This document shows, piece after piece, positions 26,042 through 32,627 of a stretch of 64,000 nucleotides of DNA (position 1 is the first letter of the stretch; every line of letters starts with the position of its first letter). The stretch comes from Caldilinea sp. CFX5 (GTDB lineage: Bacteria; Chloroflexota; Anaerolineae; Caldilineales; Caldilineaceae). A program made the translations under genes and the position numbers. Below the pieces are notes generated by a model. That model did not search any database and was not told the origin of the DNA. It saw only the letters and a list, made by a program, of their open reading frames with translations. Location of the stretch: contig QWII01000126.1 in assembly GCA_021405325.1 (NCBI GenBank), positions 6,072-70,071 of the forward strand, written 5' to 3'.

Positions 26042-26674
26042 TTACCAACCAAAACGCTCTTCGCGCCACGGGTCGCCTTCCATGTGATAGCCGTACCGCT
26101 CCCAGAAACCGGGGCGGTCAGCAGCCATAAATTCCAACCCGCGAATCCACTTGGCGCTCTTCCAAAAATATTTTTTCGGCACCAGCAACCGCATGGGGTA
26201 GCCATGATCGGGTTCCAGCGGCTGCCCTTCATAGCGATAGGCCAACATCGTGTCGTCATCGTCGAGTACATCCAGCCCGATGTTGGTGGTGAAGTTGTTT
26301 TCACAATGGGCCATAACATGGGTCGCTTCCGGCTTGACCTGGATCAATTGCCGAAAGGTACGCCAGGGGATACCCATCCAGGTGGTGTCCAATTTGCTCC
26401 AGCGGGTGACACAGTGGATGTCCACCGTCTGTTGGTTGGTCGGCAACGCCATCATGTCGCCCCAGGTGAAGGTTTTCTCTTCTTCCACCAGGCCAAAGAC
26501 GCGAAAGGTCCAGTTGTCCAGATTTTCATAGTGGGGTGTATCGCCATAGTGCAAGACGGGAAAGCGTTCCGTCACAAATTGTCCCGGCGGCACGCGTGCA
26601 TCCTGGTTTTCTTTGGGGACGTTGGTCACTTTTTTTAATCGCTCAACCCGCTTAAAAGGATTTTCAAACCGCAT
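26042..26674 (-). CDS. Sulfite-oxidase-like molybdopterin oxidoreductase
   Basis: A 210-residue soluble protein with the oxidoreductase molybdopterin-binding fold (SUOX/YedY type). The likely Mo-ligand cysteine is in [10 protein letters not shown] (about residue 90), and the flanking [10 protein letters not shown] and [27 protein letters not shown] segments are family hallmarks. There is no dimerisation domain and no Tat signal, so it is a short cytoplasmic type often annotated 'sulfite oxidase-like oxidoreductase'. Its substrate is unknown. The start has GGGAG upstream. Confidence 0.85.
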   Translation of the reverse strand: MRFENPFKRVERLKKVTNVPKENQDARVPPGQFVTERFPVLHYGDTPHYENLDNWTFRVFGLVEEEKTFTWGDMMALPTNQQTVDIHCVTRWSKLDTTWMGIPWRTFRQLIQVKPEATHVMAHCENNFTTNIGLDVLDDDDTMLAYRYEGQPLEPDHGYPMRLLVPKKYFWKSAKWIRGLEFMAADRPGFWERYGYHMEGDPWREERFGW

Positions 26675-26821
26675 TTGTCACTCCCTTTTTATCTCAATCC
26701 GCTCTTTGGCGCCGGCTCAACCCTACACACATCGCTTTACTGATTTTACCATGAGTTGAATTGCTTCTATAATCGTTGCTACTGACAGACACTCTAATGC
26801 AAAGCTGGAAGGAAGCACTGG

Positions 26822-27298
26822 ATGAGTACACGGAAACTGGCCAAACCGGTTGGCCTCTATTTTGATGAATTTGAAATCGGCGACCAGGTGGAAAGCGTCG
26901 GGCGCACCATCACCGAAACCGACATTGTCAACTTTGCCGGCATCTCCGGCGACTGGAACTTGATCCACTCCGACGCTGAGTATAGCAAAACGCAGATGTT
27001 CGGCCAACGCGTGGCCCACGGCCTCTTGATCCTGAGCATTGCCAGCGGACAGGCGGTGCGCCTCGGCTTTATGGAAGATACGATCATGGCCTTTCGCGGC
27101 CTGGAATGGAAATTTGTCAAGCCAGTCTTGATCGGCGACACCATCCGTCTGCGCGTCACCATTGAAGAGAAAAAGGAAATGCGGCGTATGGGCGGCGGTC
27201 TGGTCAACTTCAAGATGGAAGTAATCAACCAGAACAACGAAGTCTGCCAGCGCGGCAACTGGGATATTCTCTGCAAAAGCCGCCAAGTTGAACAGTGA
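26822..27298 (+). CDS. MaoC-family (R)-hydratase/dehydratase
   Basis: A 158-residue single hot-dog-fold protein. It shows the hydratase 2 motif region FAGISGDWNLIHSD (Asp and His of the catalytic pair), then GQRVAHGLLILSIASG and a C-terminal strand typical of MaoC dehydratases. These hydrate trans-2-enoyl-CoA or similar thioesters. The start has AAGGAAG upstream. An octamer array follows, and no other fatty-acid gene is adjacent, so its substrate is open. Confidence 0.87.
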   Translation: MSTRKLAKPVGLYFDEFEIGDQVESVGRTITETDIVNFAGISGDWNLIHSDAEYSKTQMFGQRVAHGLLILSIASGQAVRLGFMEDTIMAFRGLEWKFVKPVLIGDTIRLRVTIEEKKEMRRMGGGLVNFKMEVINQNNEVCQRGNWDILCKSRQVEQ

Positions 27299-27388
27299 GA
27301 CAGTGAGACAGTGAGACAGTAAGACAGTCAATCAGGGTATAGCAGACTGACCGACTGTCTCACTGTCTCACTGTCTCACTGACCCACC
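27292..27388. repeat. Octamer palindromic array O5 (AGTGAGAC)
   Basis: AGTGAGAC repeats (27292-27330) face TGTCTCAC repeats (27355-27385) around a short unique centre. The array starts at the MaoC stop codon and ends 7 bp before the -35 box of the cysteine attenuator promoter, so it may insulate the two transcripts. Confidence 0.8.
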
Positions 27389-27394
27389 ATAGAT

Positions 27395-27423
27395 TTGACA
27401 GTTTGACGCTACTCAACTATGAT
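27395..27423 (+). promoter_or_regulatory. Consensus sigma70 promoter of the sulfonate ABC operon
   Basis: TTGACA (27395-27400), exactly 17 bp, TATGAT (27418-27423). Transcription should start near 27430, giving a leader of about 350 nt before the ATPase gene. Confidence 0.8.
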
Positions 27424-27466
27424 TTGCAACTGTTATTTTCATTACCATTGCATCTAAGGATCAATC

Positions 27467-27571
27467 ATGTTCGCCCGGCGCCCGGTTTGTTGCCAATTTG
27501 TTTGCTGCTGTTGTTGCTGTTGTCCAGAGCGGAGACAGGGGTCTTCGTCGCTGGCGCGCGGCACTGCCTAG
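27467..27571 (+). CDS. Cysteine-rich leader peptide of an attenuator
   Basis: A 34-codon ORF with AAGGA 6 nt before its ATG. Codons 8, 9 and 13-19 are all Cys (UGU/UGC), nine in total with seven in a row; the flanks read MFARRPV, QFV and PERRQGSSSLARGTA. It lies between a consensus promoter and an intrinsic terminator, ahead of a sulfonate-type ABC operon. This is the layout of amino-acid attenuators: ribosomes that stall on Cys codons when charged tRNA-Cys is scarce would favour readthrough. Cys-rich leader peptides ahead of sulfur-acquisition genes are known in mycobacteria. Too short for routine gene calling. Confidence 0.75.
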   Translation: MFARRPVCCQFVCCCCCCCPERRQGSSSLARGTA

Positions 27572-27602
27572 CCAGAACGAACGAAAACGCCACTGTCTCT
27601 GC
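27529..27602 (+). promoter_or_regulatory. Proximal hairpin of the cysteine attenuator
   Basis: GCGGAGACAG (27529-27538), just past the Cys codons, pairs with CTGTCTCTGC (27593-27602) with one G-U. A ribosome stalled in the Cys run would cover the first strand and free the second. The freed CTGCGC (27599-27604) could pair with GCGCTCAG (27639-27646), the 5' arm of the terminator, with a small bulge. That antiterminator is inferred and weak by eye. Confidence 0.5.
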
Positions 27603-27637
27603 GCAAACAGGGATGGTGGCCATAAAAGAGAGCAACG

Positions 27638-27675
27638 AGCGCTCAGGTCACGCTGACCTGGGCGCTTTTTATTTG
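27638..27675 (+). terminator. Attenuator terminator
   Basis: A 13-bp stem (27638-27650 with 27654-27666, one G-U) and 3-nt loop are followed by TTTTTATTT. This is a strong Rho-independent terminator 108 bp upstream of the ATPase start, so it must be bypassed for the operon to be expressed. Confidence 0.85.
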
Positions 27676-27783
27676 GCCCTCTCCTAGCCTCCCCAAAAGG
27701 GGAGGAACCGTTGGCGCCGTGATAGCCCCCTCCCTGTTGGGGAGGGCTGGGGTGGGGCGCACTGTCAAAGATCGAGGAACGTT
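27676..27783. repeat. G/C-run hairpin segment between attenuator and ABC genes
   Basis: This segment contains CCTCCCCAAAAGGGGAGG and CCCCTCCCTGTTGGGGAGGG, two short hairpins of a kind seen as dispersed repeats. It lies inside the leader transcript, between the terminator and the ribosome-binding site GAGGA. Confidence 0.5.
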
Positions 27784-28572
27784 ATGTCAGAATCAGTTAC
27801 CTTTGCGCGCATCAACAAAAGCTTTACACCAGTGCAAGCCATCGGCGGCTCATCAAGTGCGGCAGTCACACCGGTCTTGACCAAAATCGATCTGCAAATT
27901 CGCGCCGGTGAATTTGTCGCCATTGTCGGGCCGAGCGGCTGCGGCAAATCGACCTTGCTGCGCCTGATCGCCGGTCTCGAACAGCCGTCGGGCGGGACGG
28001 TGGCGATTGGCGACCGCCCCGTGCAAGGGGTGGATCGGCGCTGCGCCCTCATGTTTCAGGAGCCGCGCCTCTTGCCCTGGAAGACGATTCGCCAGAATGT
28101 GCAACTGGCCGTGCGTGGGGAAGCGAAGGCCCATTCGGAACAGTGGCTGGCGCAGGTGGGTTTGCAGGGTTTTGTCGATGCCCTGCCCCACCAACTCTCC
28201 GGCGGCATGGCGCAGCGGGCGGCGTTGGCCCGTGCCTTGGTCGGACGCCCCCAAGTTTTGCTGTTGGACGAACCCTTTGCTGCGCTCGATGCCCTGACCA
28301 AGTTGCAAATGCAGGACTTGCTGATCGAAACGGTGCAAGCCGCCGGCGCGACGGTAGTTATGGTGACGCATGATATTGACGAAGCGGTTTACCTGGCCGA
28401 TCGCGTCGTCATTTTAGGCCAGCGTCCGGCCACGATTGTCGCCAGCTACCACTCCACCCTGCCCCGTCCCCGCGACCGCAGCCACCCGGAGTTAGCAGGA
28501 TTGCGTAGTCAAATTCTAGAGCATTTTGGTCTGGCGCACCATAAAGTCGCGCCGCCTACAGAGATTTTTTAA
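27784..28572 (+). CDS. ssuB: Sulfonate/nitrate/taurine-type ABC transporter ATPase
   Basis: A 262-residue ABC ATPase of the SsuB/TauB/NrtD group. Walker A GPSGCGKSTLLRLIAG (about 48-63), Q-loop FQEPRLLPWKTIRQNV, signature LSGGMAQRAALARAL, Walker B VLLLDEPFAALDAL and switch His in VTHDIDEAVYLADRV are intact; the LPWKTIRQNV wording is typical of this group. With the following binding protein and permease it forms an importer. The upstream Cys attenuator supports an organosulfur substrate. The start has GAGGA upstream. Confidence 0.88.
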   Translation: MSESVTFARINKSFTPVQAIGGSSSAAVTPVLTKIDLQIRAGEFVAIVGPSGCGKSTLLRLIAGLEQPSGGTVAIGDRPVQGVDRRCALMFQEPRLLPWKTIRQNVQLAVRGEAKAHSEQWLAQVGLQGFVDALPHQLSGGMAQRAALARALVGRPQVLLLDEPFAALDALTKLQMQDLLIETVQAAGATVVMVTHDIDEAVYLADRVVILGQRPATIVASYHSTLPRPRDRSHPELAGLRSQILEHFGLAHHKVAPPTEIF

Positions 28573-28659
28573 CAGTGGTTTTTTAACGCCGGTTTTTTGG
28601 GGCGTTATTTTTTATTGTGACCCACAACCAACAAAGCAACCGACAAGAAAGAGAACGTT

Positions 28660-29670
28660 ATGAAATTACGGATTTTGCTGCCCTTGTTCCTCTGCCTATC
28701 CTTATTGTTGACCGCCTGTCCTGCACCCGCGTCGCCAGGCGCCGCACCGGCCGCCGCTGAAGGGGCGGCCAAACCGGAGGTGATCCGCCTCGACTATGCC
28801 TATTACAACCCCAGCAGCCTTGTGTTACGTAAGTTTGGCTGGCTGGAAGAGGAACTGGCGAAAGAGAATATTCAGGTCGAATGGGTATTGAGCGCCGGCA
28901 GCAACAAAGCCAACGAATTCCTGCGCTCGGAAGCCATCGACTTTGGCTCCACCGCCGGCGCGGCGGCGCTGCTGGCGAAGGCCAACGGTTCGCCCATTGA
29001 AACCGTCTACATCTTCTCCAAGCCCGAATGGACGGCCTTGGTCGTGGGCAAGGATTCGCCGCTGCAGAGTGTGGCCGAGTTGAAGGGTAAGAAGATCGCC
29101 GCCACCAAAGGCACCGACCCCTATTTCTTCCTGCTGCGTTCGCTCCATGAAAATGGCCTCTCCGCTGCCGATGTCGAAATTATCAACCTGCAACATGCCG
29201 ATGGTCGCACCGCTCTGGAACGGGGTGAAGTTGATGCCTGGGCCGGTCTCGATCCTTTTATGGCGCAGACCGAGTTGGAGCAGGGGTCGCGCCTGCTTTA
29301 TCGTAACATTGATTTCAACAGCTTTGGCTTCCTCAACGCCCGCAGCGAATTTACCAGCGCCTACCCGCAGCATACCGAACTTGTTCTGGCTCAATATGAG
29401 CGCGCCCGCCAGTGGATTCTGGACAATCAGGAAGAGGCGGCGCAAATTCTGGCTGATGAAGCCAAATTGTCGCTTGATGTCGCTAAGCGGGAACTCTTTG
29501 AGCGCATTGTGCTGACCGAAAGCCCCGTTCCCGGTGAAGCGCAACATGCGGCGTTGACGGCCATCATCCCCATCTTCACTGCCGAAAATCAGGTGAAGGA
29601 AGGGACCGATGTCGCCGCCGTGTTGGACGAGCTGTTTAATACCAAGTTTATTGAGGCTGTGATCAAGTAG
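28660..29670 (+). CDS. ssuA: Sulfonate-type ABC transporter substrate-binding lipoprotein
   Basis: A 336-residue lipoprotein. Signal peptide LLPLFLCLSLLLTAC gives a lipidated Cys20, then a Pro/Ala linker. The mature part is an SsuA/TauA-like periplasmic-binding fold: DYAYYNPSSLVLRKFGWLEEEL, EAIDFGSTAGAAALLAKANG, ELKGKKIAATKGTDPYFFLLRSL, and ALERGEVDAWAGLDPF. It captures an aliphatic sulfonate or related compound outside the membrane. A start with GAGAACGTT before the ATG is used. Confidence 0.86.
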   Translation: MKLRILLPLFLCLSLLLTACPAPASPGAAPAAAEGAAKPEVIRLDYAYYNPSSLVLRKFGWLEEELAKENIQVEWVLSAGSNKANEFLRSEAIDFGSTAGAAALLAKANGSPIETVYIFSKPEWTALVVGKDSPLQSVAELKGKKIAATKGTDPYFFLLRSLHENGLSAADVEIINLQHADGRTALERGEVDAWAGLDPFMAQTELEQGSRLLYRNIDFNSFGFLNARSEFTSAYPQHTELVLAQYERARQWILDNQEEAAQILADEAKLSLDVAKRELFERIVLTESPVPGEAQHAALTAIIPIFTAENQVKEGTDVAAVLDELFNTKFIEAVIK

Positions 29671-29693
29671 CCGGAAATGAAGATGGGCCGGAA

Positions 29694-30545
29694 ATGAAGA
29701 TGGAAATAGAAGAGCCATTGGTGCAAGCGCCTATGACACAGTCAGTTATCCCACCACGCATCCCTCTGCCCCAAGCGCCCAAGTGGCAGAGTGGCGGTTG
29801 GCGTCCGTGGATCTTGCCATTGCTCTTGCTGGCGCTCTGGCAGACGGTGGTGACGGTTGGCATCTTTGATCGTAGCCAACTGCCGGCGCCGCTGGATGTG
29901 GTGAGCGCCATGCGGGAGATGATCAATCGCAATGAGTTGCATATTCACATTGGCGCCAGTCTTTTGCGCGTCCTCCAAGGCTTTGCCGTCGGCTCGGCCA
30001 TTGCCCTGCTCTTAGGTTTGGCGGTGGGTCTCTCACGCGAGGTGGAAAGCTTTGTTGCGCCGACATTGCAAGCGATTCGGGCAGTGCCGTCGCTGGCGTG
30101 GGTGCCGCTGCTAATTTTGTGGATGGGGATTGATGAAGCGCCGAAGATCACGCTGGTGGCGATTGGCGCCTTCTTCCCGGTCTACACCAACCTGGTGGCC
30201 GGTATCCGAGGCATTGACCGCAAGCTGATCGAAGTCGGTCGCGCCTATGGCTTGCGTACCCATGAGATGATCCGCCACATCCTCCTGCCGGCGGCGCTGC
30301 CCTCCCTCAGCACCGGCTTGCGCATTGGGCTGGCGCAGGGGTGGCTTTTCCTGGTGGCAGCGGAGTTGATCGCGGCGTCGCGCGGGTTGGGCTTCCTGCT
30401 CATTGACAGCCAGAACACCGGGCGTTCCGACATTATTGTCCTCAGCATTGTGCTGCTGGCGCTGCTGGGCAAGACCAGTGACTGGCTCCTGCAACGGCTC
30501 GAACGGCGCCTGCTCCACTGGCAGGACGCCTTTAAGGGCAACTGA
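29694..30545 (+). CDS. ssuC: Sulfonate-type ABC transporter permease
   Basis: A 283-residue inner-membrane protein with about six helices and the BPD_transp_1 fold. The coupling (EAA-like) loop is ELIEVGRAYGLRTHEMIRHILLPAALPSLSTGLRIGLAQGW, typical of SsuC/TauC. A segment reading AVPSLAWVPLLILWMGIDEAPKI is also typical. The start region overlaps a short tandem duplication (CCGGAAATGAAGATGG twice, 29672-29702), so the exact start is uncertain by a few codons. Confidence 0.87.
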   Translation: MKMEIEEPLVQAPMTQSVIPPRIPLPQAPKWQSGGWRPWILPLLLLALWQTVVTVGIFDRSQLPAPLDVVSAMREMINRNELHIHIGASLLRVLQGFAVGSAIALLLGLAVGLSREVESFVAPTLQAIRAVPSLAWVPLLILWMGIDEAPKITLVAIGAFFPVYTNLVAGIRGIDRKLIEVGRAYGLRTHEMIRHILLPAALPSLSTGLRIGLAQGWLFLVAAELIAASRGLGFLLIDSQNTGRSDIIVLSIVLLALLGKTSDWLLQRLERRLLHWQDAFKGN

Positions 30546-30854
30546 GCTAGGACAAATTAGTTAACACGGATAGGGAAGATCACGGATAGACACATTAAAT
30601 CAGTGTTTCTTCCTATCTGTGTATACTCAGTAGTCCGCAGCCGTGCAGTTCAAAGTCCAGAAGCACTTTCCTCTTTACACTTTCCCCTGGCTGCTCCAAT
30701 AGGCGTTGGGAAGCGCTTTTTTTTGCCCATTGACGGCCTAGCCGCGAAATGGTATTATGCTTACTAGCAGTAGCGCTTACCCCTTTTCCTTGTCAACAAC
30801 CATTCTTTCCATTTTTTTTAATCCCGATTTCTTTTACGCTAAGGGAGGAACTTT
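30546..30854. other. Intergenic region: hairpin repeat, half TCAGTAG element, U-run terminator
   Basis: An inverted repeat ACACGGATAGG...CCTATCTGTGT (about 30559-30623) is related to one at 47619-47674. It is followed by a one-sided TCAGTAGTCCGCAG copy (30627-30640). At about 30705-30728 GGCGTT/AGCGCT plus TTTTTTTT makes a weak terminator for the sulfonate operon. The rest presumably holds the promoter of the sugar ABC gene; no clear boxes. Confidence 0.5.
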
Positions 30855-32276
30855 ATGCAGGACGAAACAAAACAGCGGGGTCATCTGAGTCGTCGCGCCT
30901 TTTTGCGGCTGGCCGGGATGACGGCCGCAACCGGTGTATTGGTTGCCTGTGCCGCGCCGACTGCCGAGCAACCGGCGGCTGAGGCCGGCGGGGGGGCGGC
31001 GGCCCCCGCCGGTGAAGGTGTGACCGTCACCTATCAGATGTTTGACGCCGAATTGACCGAAGCCGAAATCAAACAGTTCCAGGAAGCCAACCCCGGCATC
31101 AAGATCACCCGTGAAGAGCCGGACGCCACCAAATACTTCGCGGCCCTGGCCGCCGGCACCCCGCCCGATCTCTTCCGTCTGCAAGCGCCCCAGTTCCCGC
31201 TCCTGCTGGCGCGCAAGGTTCCGCTTAATCTGCAATCCTATATTGATGTCAGCGATGTGATCAAGACCGATGATCTGGCGTCGTCGAATAATTACTACCG
31301 TTCCAGCGGCGGCGCCCTGGAAATCGGCGATGGCGATGTCTATGGCATGGTCAAGGATTGGTCACCCGACATGACCATCTGGGCCAACCTGGATGCAATT
31401 GAAGAGGCGGGGCTGGCTGTCCCCAGCTTTGAGGAGCCGATGGATTATGTCGATCTCGCCGCCTATGCTGAAAAGCTGACCAAGTTTGACGGTGATCGCG
31501 TCGCCATGCGCGGCTTTGATACGAACATGCCCTGGGTCGAACGCTTCTGGATGGTCTGGTTGGAGAGCCTGGATAGCTCGCTCTTCAATGAGGATTTCAC
31601 CAAGATCGACCTGGTGCAAAATCCGCTGGCCCGTGAAGCGGTCGAATATCACTACAAGTTGGCCGAAGCCAAATTTAGCGCCAGCCCGATCAGCCCTAGC
31701 CCTTCCTGGCCTGGGCAGGATTTTGCCAATGGCGAGTTGGCGATTGTGCAATATGGCTTCTGGTTCAGCGGCGGCATCCCGCTCTGGGCCAACGACGCCA
31801 TCAAGCCGAAGATCGACGAAGGACGGTTGGTCATGTTGCCTTCCCCCACCTGGAAGGGCAAGAAGCGCGGCCCGACCATTACGGCCACCGCCTCGATTGT
31901 CACCGGCGCGACCAAATACCCGGATGAGTCCTACAAGGTCTTTGAGTGGTACAACGCGCGCGAACCAGCCGACAATCGCGCCGCCAGCGGCTGGGGCGTG
32001 CCGGCGCTCAAGTCAATGTATGACAAGATCCCGAAAGAAGGCACCTATCGCTCGCAGGTCTGGGGCGTGTTGGAAAAAGAGATGGAATTCGCCGACACTG
32101 CCGTCCGCTTCAATCCCTATCTGCAAGGCGGCGAGCCGGGCGTAGTCGCCGCGCTCTTCCTCCAGTTCTATGAACAGGCGCTCAAAGGCGAGATGAGCTT
32201 TGATGAACTGCTCCAAAAACTGGAAGACGAGACGAATGTGGCGATCCAGGATGGGATTGACCAGATTGGTGGGTAG
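30855..32276 (+). CDS. Carbohydrate ABC transporter substrate-binding Tat lipoprotein
   Basis: A 473-residue extracellular solute-binding protein (family 1). The N-terminus has a twin-arginine motif (SRRAFLRLAG) and a lipobox ending at Cys (VLVACAAP), so it is exported folded and lipid-anchored. Mature segments (LTEAEIKQFQEANPGIKI, PPDLFRLQAPQFPLLLARKVPLNLQSYID, FANGELAIVQYGFWFSG) are typical of sugar-binding proteins. It is followed, after the beta-propeller gene, by two MalF/MalG-like permeases. No ATPase is encoded here; a shared one elsewhere is likely. AGGGAGGA precedes the ATG. Confidence 0.88.
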   Translation: MQDETKQRGHLSRRAFLRLAGMTAATGVLVACAAPTAEQPAAEAGGGAAAPAGEGVTVTYQMFDAELTEAEIKQFQEANPGIKITREEPDATKYFAALAAGTPPDLFRLQAPQFPLLLARKVPLNLQSYIDVSDVIKTDDLASSNNYYRSSGGALEIGDGDVYGMVKDWSPDMTIWANLDAIEEAGLAVPSFEEPMDYVDLAAYAEKLTKFDGDRVAMRGFDTNMPWVERFWMVWLESLDSSLFNEDFTKIDLVQNPLAREAVEYHYKLAEAKFSASPISPSPSWPGQDFANGELAIVQYGFWFSGGIPLWANDAIKPKIDEGRLVMLPSPTWKGKKRGPTITATASIVTGATKYPDESYKVFEWYNAREPADNRAASGWGVPALKSMYDKIPKEGTYRSQVWGVLEKEMEFADTAVRFNPYLQGGEPGVVAALFLQFYEQALKGEMSFDELLQKLEDETNVAIQDGIDQIGG

Positions 32277-32627
32277 ATGCAACTGATTTAGCCGCAGATA
32301 AGCGGGTGCATCATCAGGTTCGCGCGTGTCCAGAACGTGTGCGGTTTCGACCCGCCACACCTGACAGGTGTTCGCACTTCCCGCCGATGAGCCAATCAGG
32401 TTATTTCAACCTTGGTCGGCTCCACAACGGACAGACGCTGTTGTGTGTGATTTTGGGGAGCCAATCGAGCCGGAAAAGGTGGCAAGCCGGGAAGCGGATT
32501 TGCCACCTTACCGATTATGACTTATTTCACAAAACTTTACGATTACCGATTTATTTTTGTAACCTTCATTAGCCGTGGAGAGTAGTCACACAATTTGTGT
32601 TATATTGTCATTCAAAGAGGTGAAGTC
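32277..32627. other. Intergenic region with small hairpins and a TACCG repeat block
   Basis: It contains an inverted repeat around AAGGTGGCAAGCC/GGATTTGCCACCTT (about 32477-32508), CACCTGACAGGTG (about 32355-32367), and a TACCGATTTATTTTTGTAAC block (about 32545-32565). That block is shared with the composite repeats near 7580 and 46620. TTATATTGT at about 32605 may be a -10 region for the next gene. No gene is seen. Confidence 0.45.

Noticed and set aside
27403..27687. 94-residue ORF overlapping the Cys leader region.
   Set aside because: It reads through the terminator hairpin in another frame; the 34-codon ORF has the ribosome site and the Cys run.
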